This document shows positions 52,517-61,597 of a stretch of DNA of 64,000 nucleotides, piece after piece (positions within the stretch are counted from its first letter, which is position 1; every line of letters begins with the position of its first letter). This DNA comes from Fimbriimonadaceae bacterium (GTDB lineage: Bacteria > Armatimonadota > Fimbriimonadia > Fimbriimonadales > Fimbriimonadaceae). The DNA lies in assembly GCA_023957775.1 (NCBI GenBank), contig JAMLGR010000001.1, positions 275,272-339,271 on the forward strand, given 5' to 3'. The notes under the pieces were generated by a model, which was not told where the DNA came from, did no database searches, and saw only the letters and a list, made by a program, of their open reading frames with translations. Position numbers and translations under genes: made by a program.

Positions 52517-54970
52517 CTACTGGGTCACCCGCCAGATCGCGCGGTCGAGCCACGCGTGCCACGCTTGCGTCGTTTCGGCGGCGACCTCGCGGAGACCGAT
52601 CTTCATGCGCATCGTCCGCGTGCCAGCTTGGACAAACCGGCTGAGCGATCCCGGCGCGGCCACAGTGATCGTGGTGTCCGAGGTGCCGATGAACCGATCG
52701 TCGATCTGGACCCACGCCGAGGCGGTGTAGTCCCACAGTCGGATCCACTGCTTCACCCCGGAGATCTGGATCCGGGACTCGAGCGAAACCTCGAGCGCCG
52801 AAGGCGTCGCCGTAGGACACGTCGTGGTGAGCAACACTTCGATGTTGGCCCCGACCTCCTCGGCGGCGAGGTTCTTGCGAACGTCCACGTACTGATCGTT
52901 GCTCGTGAACAGGTCTGCGACCGTCCCGCTCACGCGAAGGCCCGGTCCCACGGTCATCGTGGCCGGCACGACGTCGATCGGCCCGCCGCCGCCGTTGACG
53001 GTCAGGGCGCTCGTCTTCACCGTGCTCTGTCCGTCGGGGTTCGTGACCGTGAGGTCCCTCGCCCCTGTTGCGGCGCCGCCGGAGGCGCTGACGTTCAGCA
53101 CGATCTGCGTCGGAGTGACGAAGTTGATGCTGTTGACGGTCAGACCGGATCCGCTGAACAGGGCGGCGATATGGTTCGGGAACGAGGGGTCCGGATCGAA
53201 GAAGCCCGACCCGCCGCTCGACGTCCCATTCACCGTGATGTTCAGGGTCTGCCCCTGATTGATCGCGTTGGGAACGAGGGTCGTGATCGAGGCAGGAGGC
53301 GGCGCGATCAACTGGGTGACCCGCACGGCCCACGAGTTCGTCGCGTTGCAATACTCCTGGAACGTCCACATCGTCATCCCGTCGAGCGGGTCGACGAGCG
53401 TAGCCGAGTAGTCGCCCCACCGCTGCGTCCCCGATTGCACGTTGTAGTTGCTTCCCGTGGCCGTCACGAACGTGGGGGACTGGATCGTCCCCAAGAGGTC
53501 CGAAGCAAACCGGCCCGCCACCTGCACGTCGGCCCTTCGCGTCGATCCTGCCACCGAAGATCCGAGCACCATGTGCCCCTGGCCCGACATCGCCACCGAG
53601 GGGATCCAGTAGCCGAGGGGAGTGGCCGAGGCATCGAAGAGCGTGCCCGACTGGATCAGCGTGGGAACGGTCGACAGATTGCCGACCTCGTACCAGCGCG
53701 AACCGTTGCGGTTGCCGCTCGAGCTGGCCACGCCGCTCGAGTTCACTTCGATGTTGTGCGCGGTCCAGAGGGTTTGCACGCCGGTCAATTGGTTCTTGTG
53801 CAGGGTCGCGGCGAACAGTCGGTCGTCGAGACCGTCGAGGGCCCCGGTGCTTCCCATGGCGACTTGGTTCTGCGGGTACCCCGTTGTGGGAACCGTGAGC
53901 GAGAGGTTCCCCGAGATCGACGGGGTGCCGCCTGGATCGTTGATCCTGCGGAACATCAGCTTGCCAAAGGTCGCCGCATCGACGCCGACGATGTAGCCCT
54001 GGGTCGAGGACGGATCATCGTTGTCGACGCCGCGAGGGGCGAACGGACCGACCCCGCCCGAGAGCAGGTTCCGGAACGCGGTGACTTCGATCGGCCCCGC
54101 TCCCAGCACCGAGCTCTTTTTGATGACCCAGGCCGTGGTGTTGAAGGACCCGTTGAACATGTTGCAGCCCACGTAGAGCGCGTTGGCGTCGATCCCCAGC
54201 GAACAGTAATCGGCGAACTGGCCGGTGTTCCCCGCCGGAGCGGGCAGGTTCTGCTGGAACTGGAAGAACGTGAAGCTGGCCATGCCGGTGATCGTCGGCC
54301 CGCTGCTGACGGCAAGGACGATGCGGTTGTTCTGGTTGACCGTGGTGATCATCAGCACGAACCAGCGTCCGGAAAGTCGGTCGTAGCGCACCTGCGGGTC
54401 CGAAACGCCGGCGCCGTTGCGGACCGAGTTGAAGAACGTGGAGGTCGACGTATTGAGCGGGCCGACGGAACCGTTTCGGTCGAAGACCTTGATCCGCCCA
54501 TTGACGACCACGAGGATCTGCGTGGGTCCCACCGCGCCGTTGCTGTCCGGAGGAAGGTAACCGGACTCGGGAAGAGTGGCACCGAGGAAGTCCGTTCCGA
54601 CGGGCTGCGGAGTGTAGCGCCCACCCCCCCCGCGCTCGGCCTTCTGTGCGCCCCGAGGAGCCGGGGGCCATTGGGACACCTTTGGCGAGTCGGGGTTGGG
54701 CTTGATCCACCAGCGGTCGATCTCATGCTCCGGCCCCATATAGTAGGGCGGCGGCGTTTGAAAGTTCGGCGTGGCCCGTTGGCGCGCCATGATCTCATCG
54801 ACCGTCTCGTTGATTCCCCTCTCGCCAACCCAGGGGGTCAGCGGCGTGTTAATGGGAGGCCCCGAAACCTGGCCTCGCTGTTGAACCTGTTGTCCTGCGT
54901 TTGCCGTCAGGCTCAGGCCGAGACAGCCCAGCACGGCAGCCACCAAGGTGGCGCGAAATTGAGTCTTCAT
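52517..54970 (-). CDS. Large secreted protein with an IPT/TIG-like domain, unknown function
   Basis: An 817-aa protein with a signal peptide (cut after TANA). The N-terminal half looks like a beta-propeller or lectin-type repeat region, rich in Gly, Asn, Ser and Thr (YDRLSGRWFVLMITTVNQNNRIVLAVSS...). An IPT/TIG-like domain follows near 580-680 (ITTLVPNAINQGQTLNITVNG... TNPDGQST). The C-terminus is another beta domain. It is a likely surface protein. AAAGGA lies 13 bp before the ATG. No anchor, dockerin or sorting signal was seen. Confidence 0.75.
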   Translation of the reverse strand: MKTQFRATLVAAVLGCLGLSLTANAGQQVQQRGQVSGPPINTPLTPWVGERGINETVDEIMARQRATPNFQTPPPYYMGPEHEIDRWWIKPNPDSPKVSQWPPAPRGAQKAERGGGGRYTPQPVGTDFLGATLPESGYLPPDSNGAVGPTQILVVVNGRIKVFDRNGSVGPLNTSTSTFFNSVRNGAGVSDPQVRYDRLSGRWFVLMITTVNQNNRIVLAVSSGPTITGMASFTFFQFQQNLPAPAGNTGQFADYCSLGIDANALYVGCNMFNGSFNTTAWVIKKSSVLGAGPIEVTAFRNLLSGGVGPFAPRGVDNDDPSSTQGYIVGVDAATFGKLMFRRINDPGGTPSISGNLSLTVPTTGYPQNQVAMGSTGALDGLDDRLFAATLHKNQLTGVQTLWTAHNIEVNSSGVASSSGNRNGSRWYEVGNLSTVPTLIQSGTLFDASATPLGYWIPSVAMSGQGHMVLGSSVAGSTRRADVQVAGRFASDLLGTIQSPTFVTATGSNYNVQSGTQRWGDYSATLVDPLDGMTMWTFQEYCNATNSWAVRVTQLIAPPPASITTLVPNAINQGQTLNITVNGTSSGGSGFFDPDPSFPNHIAALFSGSGLTVNSINFVTPTQIVLNVSASGGAATGARDLTVTNPDGQSTVKTSALTVNGGGGPIDVVPATMTVGPGLRVSGTVADLFTSNDQYVDVRKNLAAEEVGANIEVLLTTTCPTATPSALEVSLESRIQISGVKQWIRLWDYTASAWVQIDDRFIGTSDTTITVAAPGSLSRFVQAGTRTMRMKIGLREVAAETTQAWHAWLDRAIWRVTQ

Positions 54971-55043
54971 GTATGAGTGATCCTTTCGTGGTATGAGGGA
55001 GCGCACCATCGAGGGCGCCACCTATTCCGACTGAAACCAGCCC

Positions 55044-55049
55044 ATTATA
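55044..55049 (-). promoter_or_regulatory. Predicted -10 box of the 817-aa secreted protein
   Basis: On the minus strand a perfect TATAAT, 73 bp upstream of the ATG at 54970. No good -35 box is visible at the right spacing. The surrounding 55050-55116 stretch up to the pilT stop contains nothing else that I can support. Confidence 0.45.
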
Positions 55050-55116
55050 GTTCGTATTCGGCCGCAAGGGGCAGGGGTCGGCATCAAAACCCGTATGCGC
55101 CGACTAGTCCGAGGGG

Positions 55117-56298
55117 CTACTCCCGACGATAGCCGGGGCGGTTGGGTTGACCCGGAACTCCGCCGGCGGGTTTGGGGGGCGCCTCGGGCTCCGCGTGCGC
55201 TTGCGGAGACTGGACCTGGGCGGGTTCGGAGGCTCGCGCCAGCGCCACCAGGCGATCGAACTCGCCGGGGTCCTTGGCCTTCGCGCGGGCATCTTCGACC
55301 GTCGCGAGACCGCGTTCCACCAAGATCGTCAGGCACTGGTCGAGCGTCTGCATCTTGCTCTTGGCGCCGGTCTGGATCATCGAGCCGATCTGGTAGCTCT
55401 TGTTCTCGCGAATGAGGTTGCGGATCGCGTTCGTCGCGACCAGCGTCTCGAACGCCGCCACGCGGCCCCGCCCATCCGAGCGCTTGATCAGGGTCTGCGA
55501 CAGGACGCCCACCAGGTTCACCGAGAGCTGCATGCGGATCTGCTGCTGCTGGTGCGTGGGAAAAACGTCGACGATGCGGTCCACCGTCTGCACCGCGTCC
55601 ACGGTGTGCAGGGTGCCGAACACGAGGTGTCCGGTCTCCGCCGCCGTGATCGCGAGATGGATCGTCTCCAAGTCGCGCATTTCGCCGACGAGGATCACGT
55701 CCGGGTCCTGGCGCAGGACGTACTTGAGCGCGTTGGCGAAGCTGTTGGTGTCCACGTCGAGTTCGCGCTGGTTGATGAGGGCGACGTGGTTGTCGTGGAC
55801 GAACTCGATGGGGTCTTCGACCGTGACGATGTGCACGCGCTCGTGCCGGTTGATCTGGTCGACCATCGCCGCCTGCGTCGTGGACTTGCCCGATCCCGCG
55901 GGGCCGGTTACCAGAACGAGGCCGCGCGGGCGCTCGATGAAATCCCAGCACGCGGCCGGGAGTTGGAGCTCCTCCATCGATTGGATGCGATAGGGAATCA
56001 CGCGGAACGCGGCTTGGGTGAATCCGCGCTGTTGGTACAGGTTGCCGCGGAAGCGGGCGACTCCCTTGATCTCGTAGGCGAAGTCGAGTTCGAGGTCCCG
56101 CTCGAAACGCACCCACTGATCGTCGTGGAGAAGCTCCCGGATCGCGACGGTCAGCTCCTCGCCGGTGTAGTGGGGGACTTCGACCTCTTGGAGATCGCCG
56201 TGCACGCGGAAATACGCCTTGCCCGTATCGGCCTTGAAGTGGAGGTCCGACCCCATGACCTCGACGCAACGGATGAGGAGTTCGTCAATTCGCTGCAT
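55117..56298 (-). CDS. PilT-family retraction ATPase (third of three)
   Basis: Hexameric motor that depolymerises type IV pili. Walker A is GPAGSGKSTT, Walker B DPDVILVGEMRD, and the His box TGHLVFGTLHT; an Asp-box EDPIEFV is also present. It has a Pro/Ala-rich C-terminal tail of about 40 residues not found in the other two copies. 393 aa. The ATG at 56298 lies inside the end of the preceding gene and has GGAGA 6 bp before it. Coupled with the other PilT genes. Confidence 0.92.
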   Translation of the reverse strand: MQRIDELLIRCVEVMGSDLHFKADTGKAYFRVHGDLQEVEVPHYTGEELTVAIRELLHDDQWVRFERDLELDFAYEIKGVARFRGNLYQQRGFTQAAFRVIPYRIQSMEELQLPAACWDFIERPRGLVLVTGPAGSGKSTTQAAMVDQINRHERVHIVTVEDPIEFVHDNHVALINQRELDVDTNSFANALKYVLRQDPDVILVGEMRDLETIHLAITAAETGHLVFGTLHTVDAVQTVDRIVDVFPTHQQQQIRMQLSVNLVGVLSQTLIKRSDGRGRVAAFETLVATNAIRNLIRENKSYQIGSMIQTGAKSKMQTLDQCLTILVERGLATVEDARAKAKDPGEFDRLVALARASEPAQVQSPQAHAEPEAPPKPAGGVPGQPNRPGYRRE

Positions 56299-57379
56299 TC
56301 GCCGTCTCCACAAGTCCCTGGTTCATCGCTCGGCGCTGGAACTCCGACGCGTTCGAACACTTGGCCAATGCGTGTTCGTAGTCGATCTTGCGCTCGCGCA
56401 AAAGATTGAGCAGGCTTCCGTCGAGCGTCTGCATCCCCATGTCGCCCCCCATCTGGATGTCGTGGTAGAGCTGGTGCGTCTTGCCGTCCCGGATCATCGT
56501 GCGGATCGAGGGGGTCGCGGTCATCACCTCGAACGCGGCCGTTCTTCCCTTGCCATCCTTGGTCGGCAGCAGCGTCTGGGAAATGACCGCCTGCAGCGTG
56601 ACGCTGAGCTGGGTTCGAATCTGGGCCTGCTGGTCGGGCGAGAACACGTCGACCATGCGGTCGATCGTTTGGGCGGCATCGACCGTGTGCAGCGTCGAGA
56701 GCACGAGGTGGCCGGTCTCCGCGGCGGTGATCGCAAGCTGGATGGTCTCGAGGTCGCGCATCTCGCCGACGAGGATGACGTCCGGGTTCTGGCGCATCAC
56801 GTGCTTGAGCGCTCCGGCGAACGAGTGCGTGTCCGTGCCGAGTTCGCGTTGGTTGATCACGCTGATGCGGTCGGAGTGCACGTATTCGATGGGATCCTCG
56901 ATCGTCATGATGTGCGAGCGCTTCGTGACGTTGATGTGGTGGATCATCGCGGCGAGCGAGGTCGACTTGCCGGAGCCCGTGGGACCGGTGACCAGGATCA
57001 GACCGCGGGCGATCAGCGCGAGGCTCTTGCACACCTGCGGCATCAGGAGATCGTCGATCGTGCGGATGTTGAACGGGATCACGCGGAAGACCGCGCCCAC
57101 CTGGCGCCGCTGCCAGAACATGTTCACCCGGAACCGGGCGCAGTTCGGCACCTCGTACGAGAGGTCGAGTTCGCGGAACGAGTTCAAGCGCGCTCTGCGC
57201 TCGTCGTTGAGAATGCCCAGGAGGAGCGCGTCGGTGTCCGCCGGACTGAGGGCCGGATGCTCCGACCGGACCAGGTCGCCGTGGATACGCATGACGGGCG
57301 GCTGGCCTGCCTTGATGTGCAGGTCGCTCGCCTCCTTCTCCACCAGTTCGCGCAAAAGCGCGTCGATCTCAACGCTCAT
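56285..57379 (-). CDS. PilT-family retraction ATPase (second of three)
   Basis: Twitching-motility ATPase of 364 aa, closest of the three to classical PilT in length and motifs: Walker A GPTGSGKST, EDPIEYVHSD, Walker B DPDVILVGEMRD, His box TGHLVLSTLHT. It starts 9 bp after the previous copy and overlaps the next by 14 bp. pilB (assembly ATPase) and pilC are not in this window. Confidence 0.93.
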   Translation of the reverse strand: MSVEIDALLRELVEKEASDLHIKAGQPPVMRIHGDLVRSEHPALSPADTDALLLGILNDERRARLNSFRELDLSYEVPNCARFRVNMFWQRRQVGAVFRVIPFNIRTIDDLLMPQVCKSLALIARGLILVTGPTGSGKSTSLAAMIHHINVTKRSHIMTIEDPIEYVHSDRISVINQRELGTDTHSFAGALKHVMRQNPDVILVGEMRDLETIQLAITAAETGHLVLSTLHTVDAAQTIDRMVDVFSPDQQAQIRTQLSVTLQAVISQTLLPTKDGKGRTAAFEVMTATPSIRTMIRDGKTHQLYHDIQMGGDMGMQTLDGSLLNLLRERKIDYEHALAKCSNASEFQRRAMNQGLVETANAAN

Positions 57380-57388
57380 AGACGCTCC

Positions 57389-58468
57389 TCAGCGCCGGAG
57401 CAACTGCTTCAGCTCCGACGCGATTCCCGCGTAGTTCAAGGCTGTCTCCTCGGTGATGACACCAGCCTTTACGTAGCGAACCAAGCTCTGATTCATCGTC
57501 TGCATGCCCCAGAACTGGCCCTCGTTCATCGCGTGGTACAGGTCGCTGAAGTGGCCGTCCTCGATGAGCTTGCTGACCGTCGGGGTGCAGATGAGAATCT
57601 CGTTGGCTACGACGCGGCCGTTGCCGTCGGCTCGCGGGACGAGCTTCTGCGCGATGATCGCGCGGAGGGCGTTGGCCAGTCGCAGGCAGAGGTGGTTCTT
57701 CTCGTGCGGGGGAAACATGTTGACGATGCGGTCCATGGTCTCGTACGCGCTCGACGTGTGGACCGTCGAGAAGACGAGGTGGCCCGTTTCGCCGGCCTGC
57801 ATCGCGACGCCCATCGTGGTCACGTCGCGCATTTCGCCGATGAGGATCACGTCGGGCGCTTCGCGGACGACCGCTCGGAGCGCGGGCTCGAAGTCGGCGG
57901 TGTCGATGCCGACCTCGCGCTGCGTCACGTACGCGTTCTTGTCGCGATGGACGAACTCCAGCGGGTCCTCGATCGTCACGATGTGGCACTGCCGGTTCTG
58001 GTTGATCATGTCCAGCATCGCGGCCAGCGTCGTGGTCTTGCCGCAACCGGTGGGACCCGTCACGAGGATCAGTCCCTGGCGGTGCTTGGTCAATTCCCCA
58101 AGAACGGGCGGCAGGCCAAGCTCCTCGAGCGTGAGAATCTGGAGCGGGATGATCCGGCAGACGATGCCGAACGAACCTCGTTGCATGTGGATGTTCGCCC
58201 GGACGCGGCATTTGTCGCCCACGGCGAAGGCGAGGTCCATCTCCATCGTGTCGTCGAACCGCCGCAGTTGCTTTTCGTTCATCAGCGCGGTGATGATCCG
58301 CTGCGCGTTCTCGGAATCGATCATCGGCCACTCGCCGGGCACGGGCTTGATGAGGCTGTGCTGGCGCATCATGGGAGGCGAATTCGCCTTGATGAAGATG
58401 TCCGAGGCTCGCTCGTGGAACCCCACTTCGATGAGCTCGTGGATGCCGATACTGGAAGCTTCACGCAT
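57389..58468 (-). CDS. PilT/PilU-family ATPase (first of three)
   Basis: A 359-aa member of the same family, more divergent from the other two: Walker A GPTGCGKTT, EDPLEFVHRD, Walker B APDVILIGEMRD, His box TGHLVFSTVHTSSAYETMDRIVNMFP. The N-terminal region FHERASDIFIKANSPPMMR is typical PilT. It could act as a PilU-like accessory. A secreted single-pass protein gene lies 27 bp upstream. Confidence 0.93.
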   Translation of the reverse strand: MREASSIGIHELIEVGFHERASDIFIKANSPPMMRQHSLIKPVPGEWPMIDSENAQRIITALMNEKQLRRFDDTMEMDLAFAVGDKCRVRANIHMQRGSFGIVCRIIPLQILTLEELGLPPVLGELTKHRQGLILVTGPTGCGKTTTLAAMLDMINQNRQCHIVTIEDPLEFVHRDKNAYVTQREVGIDTADFEPALRAVVREAPDVILIGEMRDVTTMGVAMQAGETGHLVFSTVHTSSAYETMDRIVNMFPPHEKNHLCLRLANALRAIIAQKLVPRADGNGRVVANEILICTPTVSKLIEDGHFSDLYHAMNEGQFWGMQTMNQSLVRYVKAGVITEETALNYAGIASELKQLLRR

Positions 58469-58495
58469 GGATATGGACTCTCCGAGGTCGAGGCG

Positions 58496-59215
58496 CTACT
58501 TCTTTCCCTCCCCAGGGGTTCGAAGGAGTGCCAAGTATACCAAGGCGCCCGCTGCAATGGCAGCCAGGGCGCCCAACGCAATCAAGACGGGCGCGGACGG
58601 ACCTTTCGTGCGAGACTTCGGCGAAATCGCCGCGGCCTCCTTCGCGTTTTCCGGGATCTGGATCAACGACGGGTCTTGGGTCAACAAGCGCACGCGGTAT
58701 TCGATTCCCGGAGGGCTCTGGGTGACCCGTCCCTCCACGACGACCGCGGGGCTGGAGAACGTACGGACGATCTTCTCGCTTGCAGCCTCCCCATCGAACA
58801 TGATCGAGATTCCCGTCACAGGGCGCCCCGAGTCGGGGTCTGCGAACGCCTTGACGATCGGCTCCAGCCGCAGAACGCCCATTGCCCGATCGATCAGGTG
58901 GTCCGTCGCGAAACTTGCGGTGAGAAAGCGCAGGCGCTCGTTGGCCGGGTCGAGCAGTTGCGACTCGAGGTGGATGCCGCGCGCGGGCGAGCCCGCGTAC
59001 TCTCCGATCCGCGCCGCCTGACGCTGAAGCAGCTCCGGAGGGTAGTCAGATGCGAGGGCGGTCACCCGGACCATCTCCGCCGAGGTCGGATGCTCCCGCA
59101 CGACGATCGATATCTCGGGCCGGACCTGCTCGAACAGGCTCTTCGACTCCTGCGCGCCGGCATGGCCGACACCCAGACAGGCGAGCAGCAGCACGACGGT
59201 ACTCGAGCGGATCAC
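58496..59215 (-). CDS. Hypothetical exported protein with C-terminal membrane helix
   Basis: A 239-aa protein with a signal peptide (about 1-21, cut after AGAQ), a soluble middle and a C-terminal helix (about 207-228, APVLIALGALAAIAAGALVYLALL), followed by a short basic tail. I do not recognise a family. It is the first gene of the unit that continues into the three PilT ATPases (27-bp gap), so a role in the pilus machine or its envelope anchoring is likely but unproven. Confidence 0.7.
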   Translation of the reverse strand: MIRSSTVVLLLACLGVGHAGAQESKSLFEQVRPEISIVVREHPTSAEMVRVTALASDYPPELLQRQAARIGEYAGSPARGIHLESQLLDPANERLRFLTASFATDHLIDRAMGVLRLEPIVKAFADPDSGRPVTGISIMFDGEAASEKIVRTFSSPAVVVEGRVTQSPPGIEYRVRLLTQDPSLIQIPENAKEAAAISPKSRTKGPSAPVLIALGALAAIAAGALVYLALLRTPGEGKK

Positions 59216-59386
59216 GGGTGCAATCTACCCGCGATCGCCGGGCGCCGCCCTCTCAGCGAATTCGATATTTCGCCAGAACCTCTGGTTATTTGCCCCCGTC
59301 TATCCAAGAATTGCTGGAGAAGCGAACGCTCGTAGCGCAGCGATCGTAGACAACAGGAATTCCAACAGAACGGCGCCGAGGATGGA

Positions 59387-59392
59387 TATAAT
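59387..59392 (+). promoter_or_regulatory. Predicted -10 box of greA
   Basis: Consensus TATAAT, 33 bp before the greA ATG, which would give a leader of roughly 25-28 nt. The -35 region is weak. The 59216-59386 stretch before it holds no gene that I can support. Confidence 0.5.
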
Positions 59393-59425
59393 CGCCAACT
59401 GGTCGCGAGGAAGCGAGTCAAAGCA

Positions 59426-59929
59426 ATGAGCAAACCCGAACCGATGAACGACCCCCAGGGCGGCATCCTGCTGACCCCCGAAGGCCACGATCTGCTCCAA
59501 AAGGAGTTGGAGCACCTCACGGTGGTCAAGAGGCCGGAGATCGCGGACCGCATTCGGGAGAGCCAGCAGCACGGCGAGTTCAGCGAGGACAACAACGAAC
59601 TCGACGAGGTCAAGTTCGAGCAGGCGATGGTCGAGGAGCGCATCGCCACCCTCAAACAGATCTTCGGCAGCGCCCACGTGCTCGATCCCAAGAAGATCCC
59701 CACGGACGAAGTGGGAATCGGCTCGCGCGTCACCGTACTGGACATCGAGTACGCCGACGAGTTCGAGGTTCGGGTGGTCTCCAGCATCGAGGCCGACCCG
59801 CAGGACATGCGCATCAGCAACGAATCGCCGATGGGCTTGGCCCTGTTGGGCCAAAAGGCCAAGAGCGAAGTCGAGTTCGACGCTCCCGACGGCAAGAAGA
59901 AGCTGAAGATCCTTAAGATCGCGCGCTGA
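59426..59929 (+). CDS. greA: Transcription elongation factor GreA
   Basis: Rescues backtracked RNA polymerase by stimulating RNA cleavage. The N-terminal coiled coil carries LTPEGHDLLQKELEHLTVVKRPEIADRIRESQQHGEFSEDNNELDEVK, with the two acidic tip residues. The C-terminal domain has ISNESPMGLALLGQKAKSEVEFDAPDGKKKLKIL. It is 167 aa. TATAAT precedes it. The convergent PadR gene ends 3 bp away. Confidence 0.95.
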   Translation: MSKPEPMNDPQGGILLTPEGHDLLQKELEHLTVVKRPEIADRIRESQQHGEFSEDNNELDEVKFEQAMVEERIATLKQIFGSAHVLDPKKIPTDEVGIGSRVTVLDIEYADEFEVRVVSSIEADPQDMRISNESPMGLALLGQKAKSEVEFDAPDGKKKLKILKIAR

Positions 59930-59932
59930 GGC

Positions 59933-60514
59933 TCATTCGCTCGTCGCGGCCCTCGCGACTTCGTTGCCCGCTCCCGTCTTGAGCGCGCTCAGCACCTTCT
60001 TGAGCCAGTCTTGCCGCGCCTGGACGAGGTAGAGCAGGTTCAATCGTGCCAGATCGCGCATCGGATGCTCGCCCTCGTTGGCACTCAGTTCACGGTGAAG
60101 CTCGTCGAGGAACACCTTGTTCTCAAGGGCCCAGTTCTTGACGATCCGGATCTGGTCGGCCGCCTTCAACCGGCCCAGGAAGTACATCCGCGTCCGAAGC
60201 GGATCGACCATGAACGCGAACTCCTGGCGGTCTGGCGGAAAGAGGAGCCAACTGTCGAGGAGCGCCGACCCCGAGGGGGTGAGGTCGTATTCGGTCCGCT
60301 CCCGGTTGGGCACACCGACCTTGCGGGCCTCCACGACCAGCCCATCCGCCAGCAGCCGGCGCAGCACGCGGTACACGGATCCGCTCTCTGCGCTCCATCG
60401 GGCTCCGCGCATGCGCGTCATCTGTTTGCGCATGGCGTATCCGGAGTTGATCCCTTCCGAGACCATAGCCAGGATCAGATATTCAAGCTCGCTGTAGGGT
60501 CCGGACAACGACAT
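59933..60514 (-). CDS. PadR-family transcriptional regulator
   Basis: A 193-aa regulator with the PadR winged helix at the N-terminus (YLILAMVSEGINSGYAMRKQMTRMRGARWSAESGSVYRVLRRLLADGLV, then YDLTPSG) and a C-terminal helical dimer part. PadR proteins are repressors of their own and adjacent genes, often responding to small aromatic or lipid ligands. No target is clear; its upstream gap (60515-60731) also carries the secE promoter region. Start ATG 60514. Confidence 0.85.
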   Translation of the reverse strand: MSLSGPYSELEYLILAMVSEGINSGYAMRKQMTRMRGARWSAESGSVYRVLRRLLADGLVVEARKVGVPNRERTEYDLTPSGSALLDSWLLFPPDRQEFAFMVDPLRTRMYFLGRLKAADQIRIVKNWALENKVFLDELHRELSANEGEHPMRDLARLNLLYLVQARQDWLKKVLSALKTGAGNEVARAATSE

Positions 60515-60731
60515 AATTCGCTCAATGGGAACTCCGGAGGATTTCGCTCCGTAATTTCTTGTTTCACTGTATCGCGTTTGGCGACAACTTGCCAATGGAA
60601 GTTCGCGATTGGTGGATGAATTCCTTCTGCAGACCATCGGCCCGTTCGCAAAAAAATCACGTCGCCAGTGACGAGTGGGAGTGGTATCATGGGCGCATTC
60701 CCCAGGGCATCCCGGCCCGCGATGGCGTCCG

Positions 60732-60992
60732 ATGTCCAAGACAGCACAGACTATGCAAGGCAAAACTCCCCAGCAGCAGGCTCAGATCCCGCTGCCCAAA
60801 TCGAAGCGCGGCATGCGCGGCTTTTGGACCGAAGTGGTTCGCGAGCTCAAGAAGGTGACGTGGCCCGCCAACAAAGAGACGACGCGGCTTACCGGCGTCG
60901 TGCTCGCCGTCTGCACGTTCCTCGTGCTCGCCTTGATGGTCATGAACTGGGGCGCCGACACGCTGTTCAAGATCCTCTCCAACCAGAACTAA
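60732..60992 (+). CDS. secE: Preprotein translocase subunit SecE
   Basis: Small essential subunit of the SecYEG channel. 86 aa with one C-terminal transmembrane helix (about 57-75, VVLAVCTFLVLALMVMN) after the amphipathic segment GMRGFWTEVVRELKKVTWPANKET, the SecE hallmark. Start ATG 60732 (MSKTAQTM). nusG follows by 4 bp, the universal secE-nusG pair. Ribosomal rplK-rplA do not follow. The 217-bp gap before it has a possible -10 TATCAT near 60686-60691 and no other feature. Confidence 0.95.
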   Translation: MSKTAQTMQGKTPQQQAQIPLPKSKRGMRGFWTEVVRELKKVTWPANKETTRLTGVVLAVCTFLVLALMVMNWGADTLFKILSNQN

Positions 60993-60996
60993 CGAC

Positions 60997-61524
60997 ATGC
61001 CGAAAGCCTGGTACGCAGTCCATACAATCGCAGGTCACGAGAACAAGGTGCGCGACGTGCTCACCCGACGCGCCCAAGTCGAGGGTTTTTGGGACCTGGA
61101 CCTCTTCGAAATCCTGATTCCCACGGAACAGGAGCTCACGACGCGCGGGGGCAAGCGCATGATCGTGAACAAGAAGGTTTTCCCCGGCTACATCCTCATC
61201 CAGATGAACCTGACCGACGACACGTACAAGCTGGTGAAGTCCACCAGCGGCGTGACGGGGTTCGTGCAGAGCGGCAACAAGCCGGTTCCTCTCGAGGAGT
61301 ACGAGGTGCGGCGCATCATGTCGAACCTCGAGAGCAGCAAGGAAGCCCCCAAGGTCTCTTGGAACAAGGGCGATGCCATCCGCGTCGTCGAGGGGCCCTT
61401 CAGCGACTTCTCCGGAAAGATCGAAGAGGTCAACAGCGATCGCGAGAAGCTCAAGGTGCTCATCAACATCTTCGGCCGCGACACGCCGGTGGAGCTCGAG
61501 TTCACGCAGGTCGAGAAGCTGTAG
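60997..61524 (+). CDS. nusG: Transcription termination/antitermination protein NusG
   Basis: Processivity factor that joins RNA polymerase to Rho or the ribosome. 175 aa, N-terminal NGN domain (AWYAVHTIAGHENKVRDVL, FPGYILIQM) and C-terminal KOW motif (KGDAIRVVEGPFSDFSGKIEEV). Four bp after secE. A heptamer array starts 5 bp after its stop, and recJ follows 178 bp downstream where rplK is usual. Confidence 0.96.
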   Translation: MPKAWYAVHTIAGHENKVRDVLTRRAQVEGFWDLDLFEILIPTEQELTTRGGKRMIVNKKVFPGYILIQMNLTDDTYKLVKSTSGVTGFVQSGNKPVPLEEYEVRRIMSNLESSKEAPKVSWNKGDAIRVVEGPFSDFSGKIEEVNSDREKLKVLINIFGRDTPVELEFTQVEKL

Positions 61525-61528
61525 GGCT

Positions 61529-61594
61529 CGGGAATCGGGAATCGGGAGTCGGGAAACGGGAATCGGGAATCGGGAGTCGGGAATCGGGAGTCGG
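61529..61594. repeat. Heptamer tandem repeat, CGGGAAT type, 9 units
   Basis: Nine contiguous units CGGGA(A/G)(T/A) plus CGG, 5 bp after the nusG stop. Same unit as the array in hisHF at 40585. Here it lies in non-coding DNA. Confidence 0.9.
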
Positions 61595-61597
61595 TTT

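Noticed and set aside
54971..55116. c-di-GMP (GEMM) riboswitch before the 817-aa secreted gene
   Set aside because: PilT and PilZ neighbours made it plausible, but the GEMM core motifs are not present; only a -10 box is seen.
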